Shown piece after piece: positions 25,429-36,097 of a DNA stretch of 64,000 nt. The notes beneath the pieces are model-generated. The model had not been told where the DNA came from. It ran no database searches and saw nothing but the letters and a program-made list of their open reading frames with translations. Positions within the stretch are counted from its first letter, which is position 1; the number at the start of each line of letters is the position of its first letter. Both the position numbers and the translations under genes were made by a program. This DNA comes from Sphingomonas sp. BK580 (GTDB taxonomy: Bacteria > Pseudomonadota > Alphaproteobacteria > Sphingomonadales > Sphingomonadaceae), in the NCBI RefSeq assembly GCF_014194975.1, contig NZ_JACIAY010000002.1, forward strand, positions 558,001 to 622,000, given 5' to 3'.

Positions 25429-26270
25429 GCTTCGTGCTGGAGGGCTTCGATACCGACCTCTTCGTCGACTCGACGCTGGCCGAGGACCTGGGCGGGATCG
25501 GGGACATCACCTCCGCCGCGGTGATCCCGGCCGCGGCGCGTTTCGCGGCGGTGATGGACAGCCGCGACGCCATCATCGCCTGCGGCGTGGCGCTCGCCGC
25601 CGCCTTTTTCCGCCGGCTCGATCCCGAGGCCACGATCGAGCCGCTGGTGCGCGACGGCGACCGGGTCCCTCCCGGTGGCAAGCTGCTGCGCGTCACCGGC
25701 GCGGCGCGCGCGGTGCTCACCGCGGAGCGCTCGGCGCTCAACACGATCCAGCATCTGTCGGGGATCGCGACGCTGACCGGCGCCTATGTCGCGGCGCTGG
25801 AGGGCACCGGCGCGACGCTGCTCGACACGCGCAAGACGCTGCCGGGGCTGCGCCGGCTCGAGAAATACGCCACCCGCACCGGCGGCGCGCGCAACCACCG
25901 CATGGGCCTGTGGGACGCGGCGATGATCAAGGACAATCACGTCGCGGTCGCCGGCGGGGTCGGCCCCGCCGCCGCGCTCGCCCGCGCCGCGGGGATCGCC
26001 GACATCATCGTCGAGGTCGACCGGCTCGACCAGATCGCGCCCGCGCTCGACGCCGGCGCGACCCACCTGCTGCTCGACAACATGCCCCCCGCGATGCTGC
26101 GCGCGGCGGTGGCGCTGGTCGACGGGCGCGTGCCGACCGAGGCGTCGGGCGGGGTCTCGCTCGAGACGATCGGCGCGATCGGGGCGAGCGGGGTGACCTA
26201 TGTCAGCGTCGGCCGCATCACCCAGTCGGCGCCCGCGGCGGACATCGGGCTCGACGTCGCCGCGGCGTGA
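25425..26270 (+). CDS. nadC: Nicotinate-nucleotide pyrophosphorylase (carboxylating)
   Basis: The 281-residue enzyme converts quinolinate and PRPP to nicotinate mononucleotide in de novo NAD synthesis. Recognisable features are the N-terminal DLGGIGDITS, the barrel-domain LDTRKTLPGLRRLEKYA substrate-binding region, HRMGLWDAAMIKDNH and the closing GGVSLETI and YVSVGRITQSAPA segments. Length is normal. It is coupled to the SH3 gene by a 4-base overlap. No nadA or nadB is in the window. Confidence 0.95.
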   Translation: MSFVLEGFDTDLFVDSTLAEDLGGIGDITSAAVIPAAARFAAVMDSRDAIIACGVALAAAFFRRLDPEATIEPLVRDGDRVPPGGKLLRVTGAARAVLTAERSALNTIQHLSGIATLTGAYVAALEGTGATLLDTRKTLPGLRRLEKYATRTGGARNHRMGLWDAAMIKDNHVAVAGGVGPAAALARAAGIADIIVEVDRLDQIAPALDAGATHLLLDNMPPAMLRAAVALVDGRVPTEASGGVSLETIGAIGASGVTYVSVGRITQSAPAADIGLDVAAA

Positions 26271-26334
26271 ACCTGGCGCCTTGCGTCGGCGCGCGCACCG
26301 GCGCAGAGCGCGCGCGCAACCATGAGAGGTCATC

Positions 26335-26781
26335 GTGACGCGTCCGCCCCCGATCGTCCGCTTCGAGCGCCTGTACCTGACCTCCTTCGCGCTGGGGCTG
26401 CTCATCTGGGCGCTGACCTGGGATCAGCTGTCGACGCGGCTCGCGGCCGACCCGCGCACCGCCGCGTTCGGCTGGATGCTCGCCGCGGCGCTGGCGCTCA
26501 ACGTCGCGATCGCGCTGTTCCAATGGTATGCGGTGGCGCGGCGCGGGGTTGCCTGGGTGCGCTGGATGGTGGTGCTGCTGACGGTGCTGCACCTGCTGGG
26601 GCTGCTGCCCGGCCTGTTCAGCGCGCCGCTCGCGCTACCGACGCTGCTCGGGCTGGTCCGCGTCGCGCTGGAGGTGACCGCGGTGGCGCAGCTGTTCGCG
26701 CCCGCGGCGCGCGACTGGTTCGGGCTGGATCGGGCGGACGACGAGGACGAGGTCGACGGTCATCGGGAGGAGCTGGCATGA
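26335..26781 (+). CDS. Small integral membrane protein, unknown function
   Basis: The 148-residue protein has about four hydrophobic segments (LTSFALGLLIWALTW, FGWMLAAALALNVAIALF, WMVVLLTVLHLLGLLPG and LPTLLGLVRVALEVTAVAQLF) and an acidic C-terminal tail. The GTG at 26335 has GAGAGG 5 bases upstream. The stop overlaps the RNase T2 start (ATGA). I do not recognise a family. The position suggests co-expression with the secreted nuclease. Confidence 0.75.
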   Translation: MTRPPPIVRFERLYLTSFALGLLIWALTWDQLSTRLAADPRTAAFGWMLAAALALNVAIALFQWYAVARRGVAWVRWMVVLLTVLHLLGLLPGLFSAPLALPTLLGLVRVALEVTAVAQLFAPAARDWFGLDRADDEDEVDGHREELA

Positions 26782-27482
26782 CGCGCTGGCTGGCCGCCGC
26801 GGCGCTGGTGGCGCTGCCCGGGAGCGCTGGCGCGCAGGCGCTCTCCTGCGCGCTGCCCGACACGATCGCGGCGCCGCGCCCCGACCTGCCGAGCCCGAAG
26901 CAGCCGGCGCGGCGCGTGCCGATCGGCAGCTACACGCTGGCGGTGACGTGGAGCCCGCAATATTGCCGCGATCACGGCGACGACCGCGACGCGCGCTTCC
27001 AGTGCGGCTCGGCCAATCGCTTCGGTTTCGTGCTCCACGGCCTGTGGCCGGACGGCGTGGGCAAGGAATGGCCGCAATATTGCCGTGCCACCCCGATCCT
27101 GCCGGCGGCGGTGCTGCGCCGGCACCTCTGCGCGACGCCCTCGGCGCAGCTGCTCCAGCACGAGTGGGCCAAGCACGGCACCTGCATGGCGGGCTATTCG
27201 CCCGAGCGCTATTTCACGCAGTCGAACGCGATGTACGCGCGGCTGCGCTTCCCCGACATGGCGGCGCTGTCGCGCCGCCCGCTGACCGCTGGCGCGATGG
27301 CCGCGGCGATGGCGCGCGTGAACCCGGGGATGCGCGCCGACATGATGCGCGTGACCGCGACGAAGCAGGGCTGGCTCGACGAGCTCTGGTTCTGCGTCGA
27401 CCAGGCTTTCCGGTACACGCGCTGCCCGGCGCACCAGGGCGGGCTCAGGCCGGGCGCGCCGCTGCGGGTCTGGCGCGGCTGA
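26778..27482 (+). CDS. Ribonuclease T2 family protein, exported
   Basis: The 234-residue protein has a signal peptide (residues 1-20, cut after GAQ) and both T2 active-site boxes: FVLHGLWP with catalytic H87, and HEWAKHGTC with E129, K132 and H133. Several cysteines fit disulfides in the periplasm. T2 enzymes cut single-stranded RNA through 2',3'-cyclic phosphates. It is coupled to the membrane protein upstream. A nutritional or salvage role is plausible but unproven. Confidence 0.9.
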   Translation: MTRWLAAAALVALPGSAGAQALSCALPDTIAAPRPDLPSPKQPARRVPIGSYTLAVTWSPQYCRDHGDDRDARFQCGSANRFGFVLHGLWPDGVGKEWPQYCRATPILPAAVLRRHLCATPSAQLLQHEWAKHGTCMAGYSPERYFTQSNAMYARLRFPDMAALSRRPLTAGAMAAAMARVNPGMRADMMRVTATKQGWLDELWFCVDQAFRYTRCPAHQGGLRPGAPLRVWRG

Positions 27483-27489
27483 CGCGCGA

Positions 27490-28668
27490 TCAGCGCCGTC
27501 GCGCCAGCTCGCGCGTGGCGGCGTCGATCCCGTCGAGCGTCAGGGGGAACATGCGCCCGTTCAGCAGATCGCGGACCAGCGCGGTCGACGCCGAATAACC
27601 CCAGTGCGCTTCCGGCGCTGGGTTGAGCCAGGCCGCGGCGGGATAGGTCGCGGTCAGCCGCCGCAGCCAGGCCGCGCCGGGCTCGTCGTTGTGGTGCTCG
27701 ACCGAGCCGCCGGGATGCGTGATCTCGTACGGGCTCATCGCCGCGTCGCCGACGAACAGCAGCTTGTAGTCGCGGCCATAGGTGTGGAGTAGCTCGAGCG
27801 TCGGCGTGCGCGCGTCGAAGCGGCGGCGGTTGTCCTTCCACACGCCCTCGTACACGCAATTGTGGAAGTAGAAGAATTCGAGGTCGCGGAACTCGCTGGT
27901 GGCGGCGGAGAACAGCTCCTCACAGGCCGTGACGAACGGGTCCATCGAGCCGCCGACGTCGAGGAAGAGCAGCAGCTTGACCGCGTTGCGCCGTTCCGGG
28001 CGGAGGCGCACGTCGAGCCAACCCTGGCGCGCGGTGCCGTCGACGGTCGCGTCCATGTCGAGCTCCTCCGCCGCGCCCTCGCGGGCGAAGCGGCGGAGCC
28101 GGCGTAGCGCGACCTTGATGTTGCGCGTGCCCAGCTCGCGGGAGGAGTCGAGGTCGCGGAAGGCGCGCTGCTCCCACACCTTGATCGCGCGTCCGTGGGT
28201 CGACTCGCCGCCGATGCGGACGCCCTCGGGGTTATAGCCCGCGTTGCCGAAGGGACTGGTGCCGCCGGTACCGATCCACTTGCTGCCGCCCTGATGGCGC
28301 GCGTGCTGCTCGGCGAGCCGCTCGCGCAGCGTCCGCATGATCTCGTCCCAGGAACCGAGCGACTCGATCGCCGCCATCTGCTCGGGGGTGAGATGGCGCT
28401 GCGCCAGCGCGCGGAGCCATTCCGCCGGCAGCTCGGCGGGCGCGACACCCTCCGCCGGCAACGCGCCGCGGAACACCGCGGCGAAGACCTGGTCGAAGCG
28501 GTCGAGCAGCGCCTCGTCCTTCACGTAGATGGCGCGGCTGAGATAGTAGAATTGCTCGGGCGAGCGGTCGATCACCGCGGCGTCGAGCGCCTCGAGCAGC
28601 AGCAGATGCTCCTTGAGGCTCGCGGGGATCCCCGCCGCGCGCAGGGCATCGAGGAAGGCGAGGAACAT
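27490..28668 (-). CDS. VWA domain-containing protein, CoxE-like
   Basis: The 392-residue protein has a long N-terminal region with a conserved SPFGNAGYNPEGVRIGG segment and a C-terminal von Willebrand A domain. The metal-site motif is D-V-G-G-S at residues 237-241 in place of the textbook DxSxS. CoxE-type proteins work with a MoxR AAA ATPase as a chaperone or metal-insertion pair. The MoxR gene lies 10 bases upstream on the same strand, so they form one operon. The client protein is not in view; no Mo-hydroxylase genes are nearby. Confidence 0.85.
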   Translation of the reverse strand: MFLAFLDALRAAGIPASLKEHLLLLEALDAAVIDRSPEQFYYLSRAIYVKDEALLDRFDQVFAAVFRGALPAEGVAPAELPAEWLRALAQRHLTPEQMAAIESLGSWDEIMRTLRERLAEQHARHQGGSKWIGTGGTSPFGNAGYNPEGVRIGGESTHGRAIKVWEQRAFRDLDSSRELGTRNIKVALRRLRRFAREGAAEELDMDATVDGTARQGWLDVRLRPERRNAVKLLLFLDVGGSMDPFVTACEELFSAATSEFRDLEFFYFHNCVYEGVWKDNRRRFDARTPTLELLHTYGRDYKLLFVGDAAMSPYEITHPGGSVEHHNDEPGAAWLRRLTATYPAAAWLNPAPEAHWGYSASTALVRDLLNGRMFPLTLDGIDAATRELARRR

Positions 28669-28678
28669 GGCGCCTGGC

Positions 28679-29545
28679 TCAGGGCCGCGGCGCGTGCCGT
28701 CGCGCCATGAAGGCGAGCCGCTCGAACAGCATCACGTCCTGCTCGTTCTTGAGCAACGCGCCGTGCAGCGGCGGGATCACCCTGGTCGGGTCGCGCTGCT
28801 GCAACACCTCGAGCGGCAGGTCCTCGTGGAGCAGCAGCCGGAGCCAATCGAGCAGCTCGCTGGTCGAGGGCTTCTTCTTGATCCCGGGCACCTCGCGCAC
28901 CTCGTAGAAGAGGTCGAGCGCGCGGCTGACCAGCGTCGTCTGGATGCCGGGGAAGTGGACGTCGACGATCGCCTGCATCGTCGCGCGGTCGGGGAAGCGA
29001 ATGTAGTGGAAGAAGCAGCGACGCAGGAAGGCGTCGGGCAGTTCCTTCTCGTTGTTCGAGGTGATCACCACGATCGGGCGCTGGGTGGCGCGCACGGTCT
29101 GACCCGTCTCGTAGACGTGGAACTCCATGCGATCGAGTTCCTGCAACAGGTCGTTGGGAAACTCGAGATCGGCCTTGTCGATCTCATCGATCAGCAGCAC
29201 CGCCGGCGTGTCGCGCTCGAACGCCTCCCACAATTTGCCGCGCCGGATATAGTTGGCGATGTCGTTCACGCGCGGGTCGCCGAGCTGGCCGTCGCGCAAC
29301 CGTGCGACCGCGTCATAGTCGTAGAGGCCCTGCTGCGCCTTGGTAGTGGATTTCACGCTCCACTCGATGAGAGGACAGCCGGTCGCGCGCGCGATCTCGT
29401 GCGCCAGCACGGTCTTGCCCGTGCCGGGCTCGCCCTTGACCAGCAGTGGGCGTCGCAGCCGCACCGCGGCGTTGACCGCGACCTTGAGATCATCGGTGGC
29501 GACATAGGCGTCGCTGCCTTCGAACCGCTCCATACGCGCCGTCAT
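28679..29545 (-). CDS. MoxR family AAA+ ATPase
   Basis: The 288-residue ATPase shows Walker A GEPGTGKT (residues 38-45), Walker B LLIDEID, sensor ITSNNEKELP and the MoxR arginine-finger region RRCFFHYIRFPD. It probably remodels or activates a client together with the adjacent VWA protein. ATG 29545 is preferred to the TTG at 29569; an internal ATG at 29533 is also possible. Only 30 bases separate it from the unknown gene upstream on the same strand. Confidence 0.88.
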   Translation of the reverse strand: MTARMERFEGSDAYVATDDLKVAVNAAVRLRRPLLVKGEPGTGKTVLAHEIARATGCPLIEWSVKSTTKAQQGLYDYDAVARLRDGQLGDPRVNDIANYIRRGKLWEAFERDTPAVLLIDEIDKADLEFPNDLLQELDRMEFHVYETGQTVRATQRPIVVITSNNEKELPDAFLRRCFFHYIRFPDRATMQAIVDVHFPGIQTTLVSRALDLFYEVREVPGIKKKPSTSELLDWLRLLLHEDLPLEVLQQRDPTRVIPPLHGALLKNEQDVMLFERLAFMARRHAPRP

Positions 29546-29575
29546 GCGGTGCGTGGCGGCACCTGGCAAGTCGGC

Positions 29576-30232
29576 TCAGCCCTCGCGCGCGGCGGCGCGG
29601 GACTCGAGCAGCTGCCACAGCCCGCGGTGCTGGCGAAGCAGTTGGTCGGCGCCGAAGGTGAGCGCGCGCATCCCCGGCGGCGCGAGCGCGAGGCCGCGCA
29701 GCATCGCGACGGCATCGTCGCGTACCGCGGCGAAGCTCGCCACCGGCGTCTCGCCCAGCCGCTCGGCGCACCGCTCGAGCAGGTCGCGGACCGCGATCCA
29801 GTCGAGCACGAAGGCGGCGGTGGCGCCAGTGGCGCAGCCGAGCCGGTCCGAGCGCGCGAGCAACGCCAGCGTGTCGCGCTGCTGCAGGATCGCCGCGGCG
29901 GCACTGGCCTGGCCGGGGGTCGACGGCAGCGGACCGGCCGCGGCGGCGAGGCGGACGAGCAGCGCGCGCTCGCTCGCCATGACCCCCGCGGTGCGCGCCA
30001 TCCACGTCGACGCGAGCGAGTCGGCCCCGTGGGCGGCGGCGTGATCGACCAGCCCCGGGAAGGTGCCGTGCACGACGCACAGGGCGTGGATCGCGTCGGC
30101 GAGATCGCGCAGCGGTGCGCCCGCGTCGGCGAGCGCCTGGGCGTGCGGCGACGCGGCGGTGCCGTCGCGCGCGACCATCGCGAGGATCAGGTCGGCGGGC
30201 CCGTCCTCGGGGCGCTGACTCGCGTCCGCCAT
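29576..30232 (-). CDS. Hypothetical protein, alpha-helical
   Basis: The 218-residue alanine/leucine-rich protein has no signal peptide or membrane segment and no catalytic motif I recognise. ATG 30232 is chosen because GGAGA lies about 8 bases upstream; an in-frame GTG at 30247 is the alternative. It lies directly upstream of moxR on the same strand and is probably co-transcribed. A role alongside the MoxR-VWA pair is only a guess from position. Confidence 0.65.
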   Translation of the reverse strand: MADASQRPEDGPADLILAMVARDGTAASPHAQALADAGAPLRDLADAIHALCVVHGTFPGLVDHAAAHGADSLASTWMARTAGVMASERALLVRLAAAAGPLPSTPGQASAAAAILQQRDTLALLARSDRLGCATGATAAFVLDWIAVRDLLERCAERLGETPVASFAAVRDDAVAMLRGLALAPPGMRALTFGADQLLRQHRGLWQLLESRAAAREG

Positions 30233-30307
30233 CACTCTCGTCTCCACGCTGGCCGCGGCACGCCTCGGCCGCGCGCTCCAGCTAGCTGATCGACGTAAAG
30301 GCGCGGT

Positions 30308-31198
30308 TTACGCGGCCGCGCGGACCACCGCTGCGACGACCTCCTCGACGCGTCCGTTGACCCGGATCGGCCAGAAACTGAGCGTGGCGGGGAGCGTCCC
30401 GCCATCATCGGTCAGCAGTGCCGCGCGCGCGGTCGCGCCGGTCTCGCCCTCGCTCGCGCGCTCGAGCGCCTCACCGACCGCGGCACGATCGACCGCGGCG
30501 ACCAGCGCCAGGAAGCGCGCGCCGGTGAGCGAGGCGAGCGGCACCTGCAGCAGCGCCGCGAGCGCGGGGCGGGGTGCAAGGAGATAGCCGCGGAGGCTGA
30601 CCCGCGCGAGCGCGGCCAGCCCGGTCGCCTCGAGCGCCGCGGTGATCGAGTCGCGCGCCACGGCAGCGGCATGCACCTCGATCGCGGCGGTCTCGTCCTC
30701 GATCCGCAGCAGGCAACCGCGGGGCAGCGGCTCGACCGTCACCGCGAGCGTGCGGCCGGGCGAGCGGTCGACCGCGAGCGAGACGCGCTCCCGCGCGGCG
30801 CCGTCCAGCACACGCCGCACCGCCGCGGCGAGCGCACCGCCGTCGCGCTGCGACAGGCGAGCCACATCGGCGCCCGCCGCGACGCGATCGCCGAAGCGCG
30901 CACGCGCGGCGGCATTGGCGAGCGTGACCAGGCCGGTGTCGTCGAGCAACAGCAGCGGCAGATCGAGCGTGTCCAGGACGGGATCGAGCAGCGGTGAGGG
31001 GGAGCGCTGCGACCGTTCGTCCCCGGCGAGCGTGTCGATCAGATCGACACCGACGAGGATCAGCCGGGGGCGACCATGATGGAGCACGTAGACCGGCGCG
31101 CGCGCGGCGCGTTCCTGCCACTCGCCGAAGTGGCGGACGAGCGCCGATGCCGTGACCTGAAGCCGCGCGGTGTCGCGGCGAGCAGCCGTGTCAACCAT
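30308..31198 (-). CDS. Phd/YefM-like N-terminal domain fused to PAS-like sensor domains
   Basis: The protein is 296 residues from ATG 31198, or 304 from GTG 31222. The first ~60 residues resemble the Phd/YefM antitoxin DNA-binding fold (LQVTASALVRHFGEW then VYVLHHGRPRLILVGV). The remainder reads like PAS domains (LDTLDLPLLLLDDTGLVTLANAAARARFG, later a second SLRGYLLAPRPALAALL region). No toxin gene is adjacent. A soluble transcription factor sensing a signal through PAS is the simplest reading. Two TGATC-NN-GATCA palindromes at 31206 and 31235 suggest autoregulation, and the first would lie inside the coding region if GTG 31222 were used. Domain calls are by eye. Confidence 0.6.
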   Translation of the reverse strand: MVDTAARRDTARLQVTASALVRHFGEWQERAARAPVYVLHHGRPRLILVGVDLIDTLAGDERSQRSPSPLLDPVLDTLDLPLLLLDDTGLVTLANAAARARFGDRVAAGADVARLSQRDGGALAAAVRRVLDGAARERVSLAVDRSPGRTLAVTVEPLPRGCLLRIEDETAAIEVHAAAVARDSITAALEATGLAALARVSLRGYLLAPRPALAALLQVPLASLTGARFLALVAAVDRAAVGEALERASEGETGATARAALLTDDGGTLPATLSFWPIRVNGRVEEVVAAVVRAAA

Positions 31199-31205
31199 AG
31201 AGAAC

Positions 31206-31217
31206 TGATCGAGATCA
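31206..31217. promoter_or_regulatory. Operator-like palindrome TGATC-GA-GATCA
   Basis: Perfect 5-base arms around GA, 7 bases upstream of ATG 31198 on the minus strand. It pairs with a second site 29 bases away. Confidence 0.55.
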
Positions 31218-31234
31218 TTCACCTACTTGTGAAG

Positions 31235-31246
31235 TGATCGCGATCA
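31235..31246. promoter_or_regulatory. Operator-like palindrome TGATCGCGATCA
   Basis: Perfect 12-base palindrome. With 31206-31217 it makes a tandem pair 29 bases apart, close to three helical turns. Confidence 0.55.
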
Positions 31247-31250
31247 ATCG

Positions 31251-31290
31251 TAAGAAAAAACAGCCGCGACTATCGGGCGATCGTCGCGGC
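31251..31290 (-). terminator. Intrinsic terminator of rpoD
   Basis: On the minus strand GCCGCGAC (31290-31283) pairs with GTCGCGGC (31270-31263) around a 12-base loop. Two bases later comes a run of six T (31260-31255). It lies 39 bases past the rpoD stop and is the clearest intrinsic terminator in the window. Confidence 0.8.
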
Positions 31291-31328
31291 CGCGGACATC
31301 AGGCACGGACCCGCGACGCGGGTGGCAC

Positions 31329-33364
<2,036 letters not shown>

Positions 33365-33365
<1 letters not shown>

Positions 33366-35260
33366 CAATCGTCCTCAAGTCCGAGCGCGCGGGCGTCTTC
33401 GTTTGCCTGCACCAGATTTGCAAGTCGCTCATCCAGCGCGCGTTGTTCGTTCACCAACGCCACTTGCCGTTCGAACGCCTCGGCGGTGAAGCGCGCCTTC
33501 ATCGCGGAAGTTGCTTCCGCCAGCGCAGCATCGACCTCCGGCCGGGCGACCAGGATCGCGATCGCCTCGTCGAGGTCGTCGCGCGCCTGCTTCTCGTCGG
33601 CGCCGGCGCGCGTGAACGAATAGGGCATCGTATCGGCTCTCAAGAGGTCGTGCGCGACCGTATCGAAACCGGACCTCGCCAATATGGTGACGAGCCGCCC
33701 GCTATCAAGCGGATCGCCGCGACGATCCTCCAGCGCGACATCCACCACCGCCTCGAACAAGCGGCCGAGCGCGCCCTCGGCGAGGCGCAGGCCGCCCAGC
33801 ACCTCCATGTGGCGCGCGATCTCGGCGGGGTGGCGGATCAGTCCGGCGAGCACCGCCTTGGCGAGCACGCGGTCGATCCCGCCGGCGGCGCCGACGCGCT
33901 TGGCGTCCTCGGTGACGGGCGGGGGCGGCGGCGTCCACTTCTGCCCGGGGCGGCGCTGCGCCATCGGGTAGAAGGGCGTGCGCTGCTGGAACGGCTGGCG
34001 GGTGCGCGCGAACTGCTCGTCGAAACGGTGGCGGAACTCGGCCTGATACTCGGCGCGGACGCTCGGGTCGGTGATCGACTGGACGAGCTCGCCGAGGCGG
34101 CGCTTGAAGCCGGCACGCTGCTCCGGCGTGGTCAGCGGCTCGGCGGCGAGCTCGTGCTGCCACAGCCGGTCGACCAGCGGCTGCGCCGAGCGCACCAGCG
34201 GCTCGAACGCGCCCGGCCCCTGCGCGCGCATCAAGTCGTCGGGGTCCTGACCCTCGGGCAGGGTGACGAAGGCGAGGCTGCGCCCCGGCGCGAGCAACGG
34301 CAGCGCGCGCTGCGCCGCGCGGATGGCGGCCTTCTGCCCGGCCGCGTCGCCGTCGAGGCAGACATAGGGCACGTCGACGACTCGCCACAGCCGCTCGAGC
34401 TGCGCCTCGGTCAGCGCGGTGCCGAGCGGCGCGACCGCCTCGCCGATGCCGTGCTGCGCCAGTGCGACCGCGTCCATATAGCCCTCGACCACGAACAGCC
34501 GCTCGGTCTTGCGCGCGGCCGCGGCGGCGCGGTCGAGATTGTAGAGCGTGCGGCCCTTGTCGAAGAGCGGCATGTCGGGCGAGTTGAGGTACTTGGGCTC
34601 GCCCTCGCCGATGATCCGCCCGCCGAACGCGATGACTCGCCCGCGCGGGTCGCGGATCGGGATCATCAGCCGGCCGCGGAACCGGTCATACGGCTCCTTG
34701 CCCTCGACCTGGATCAGCAGCCCCGCCTCGACCAGCATGGCGTCGCCGAAATCCCTGAGCGCTGCGCGCAGCCGGGTACGGGAGTCGGGCGCGTAGCCGA
34801 AGCCGAAGGTGCGCTGCGTCGCGGCGCTCACGCCGCGCCGATCGAGCAAGGCGCGCGCCGCCACGCCCTCGCTGCCGCCGAGCTGCTGGGTGAAGAAGTC
34901 GGCCGCCGCCTGCATCACGTCGTGGAGCGACTTGGCGCGCTCGGCGCGCTCGGCCGACTGGCGGTCCTGCGCGGGCATCTCCATCCCCGCCGCCGCGGCG
35001 AGTTCCTTGACCGCGTCGATGAAGGGCAGCCCCTGGTGGTCGGTCAGCCAGCGGATCGCGTCGCCGTGCGCCGAGCAGCCGAAGCAGTGGTAGAAGCCCT
35101 TGTCGTCGTTGACGTAGAAACTGGGCGTCTTCTCGTTGTGGAACGGGCAGCAGCCCTTCGACTCGCGCCCGGCGCGCGTGAGCTTGACCGTCTTGCCGAC
35201 CAGCGCGGTGAGCGAGGTGCGCGCGCGCAGCTCGTCGAGGAAGGCGGGGGTGAGACTCAC
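33365..35260 (-). CDS. dnaG: DNA primase
   Basis: The 631-residue protein has an N-terminal CHC2 zinc ribbon (C38, H41, C59, C62), a TOPRIM domain ([13 protein letters not shown] and [10 protein letters not shown]) and a C-terminal DnaB-interacting region. It makes RNA primers for replication. The start is GTG 35260 ([11 protein letters not shown]), the normal family N-terminus; the longer frame adds 30 unrelated residues. A TATAAT box ends 6 bases before this GTG, so the transcript may be leaderless. Confidence 0.95.
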
Positions 35261-35266
35261 CGCCGC

Positions 35267-35272
35267 ATTATA
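35267..35272 (-). promoter_or_regulatory. TATAAT -10 box just before dnaG
   Basis: On the minus strand a consensus TATAAT (35272-35267) is followed by GCGGCG and then the dnaG GTG. Transcription would begin at or within a base or two of the start codon. No good -35 is visible 16-18 bases upstream. Confidence 0.55.
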
Positions 35273-35366
35273 ACCCTTATGGCGCCGGATCGGGCAGGGA
35301 GCAACGTGTCGCGGCGGGACGGGGTGTTTTCCCCCGTCCGGCCGCCACACCGGAGAGCTTACCGTC

Positions 35367-35389
35367 GTCCCGGACTTGGCCCGGGATCC
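35367..35389. repeat. REP-like element, GTCCCGG/CCGGGATCC family, copy 1
   Basis: GTCCCGGACTTGGCCCGGGATCC forms an imperfect stem. It is in inverse orientation to the element at 35432-35457 in the 286-base gap between yqeY and dnaG. Confidence 0.55.
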
Positions 35390-35431
35390 ACTGTTCCGCG
35401 GGGGTCACGGCTCCCGGAGGTGCGGCTCGGC

Positions 35432-35457
35432 GGATCCCGGAGCGAGTCCGGGATGAC
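35432..35457. repeat. REP-like element, GGATCCCGG/TCCGGGATGAC family, copy 2
   Basis: TCCCGGA (35435-35441) and TCCGGGA (35447-35453) are perfect arms. Similar units occur near 57575-57664. Nothing else was seen in this gap apart from the dnaG promoter. Confidence 0.55.
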
Positions 35458-35546
35458 GGGAACGGGGCGCGAGGCGGGCATGGCAAAGCGCTCGCGGCCC
35501 CTCCGCCTCTCCGCGCCTCCGCGTCAAGCCTCACCCCCTCCCGGGC

Positions 35547-36002
35547 TCACCCCGCCAGCGCCGCCTTCACCAGCGCGCTCGCCTTGCTCATGTCGAGCGT
35601 GCTGGCGTGGCGCGCCTTCAGCTCGGCCATCACGCGGCCCATGTCCTTCATGCCGCCCGCGCCCAGCTCAGCCTTGATCGTCTCGATCGCGGCGCGGGTC
35701 TCGTCCTCGCTCATCTGCTGCGGCAGGAAGCGCTCGATCACCGCCACCTCGGCCTGCTCCGCCGCGGCCAGCTCGGGGCGGCCGCCCTGCTCGTACATCG
35801 CGATCGACTCGCGGCGCTGCTTCACCATCTTCTGCAGCACCTCGACCACGACCGCGTCGTCGTCCGCCGGCGCCGCGCCGGTGCGCAGCTCGATGTCGCG
35901 ATTCTTCACCGCCGCCTGGATCAGCCCGATGGTGGCGCGCGCCTCCTTGTCGCCCGCCTTCATCGCCGCGATCTGCGCGGCCTTGATGTCGTCCCGAATC
36001 AT
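35547..36002 (-). CDS. GatB/YqeY domain-containing protein
   Basis: The 151-residue helical protein matches the YqeY family throughout (MIRDDIKAAQIAAMKAGDK start, FLPQQMSEDETRAAI middle, GGMKDMGRVMAELKARH end). YqeY is related to the tRNA-binding tail of GatB and is thought to act in tRNA or amidotransferase biology. AAGGA lies 8 bases before the ATG. It is read away from carA. Confidence 0.9.
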   Translation of the reverse strand: MIRDDIKAAQIAAMKAGDKEARATIGLIQAAVKNRDIELRTGAAPADDDAVVVEVLQKMVKQRRESIAMYEQGGRPELAAAEQAEVAVIERFLPQQMSEDETRAAIETIKAELGAGGMKDMGRVMAELKARHASTLDMSKASALVKAALAG

Positions 36003-36097
36003 ACCCGTGTCCTTAACCGATTGACGCGTCCGGCGCGCGTCTCTAGCGGGCGGGGCTTAGCGACATTGCCGACCCACACAAGGAGTGCCCGCCTGCC

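Noticed and set aside
30308..31222. Complete Phd-Doc or YefM-YoeB toxin-antitoxin module
   Set aside because: No toxin-sized partner gene is adjacent and the Phd-like part is fused to PAS domains, so a classical module is not supported.
36021..36049. TTGACG with TAGCGG as a carA promoter
   Set aside because: The spacing is right, but the -10 is too far from consensus to list as a feature.
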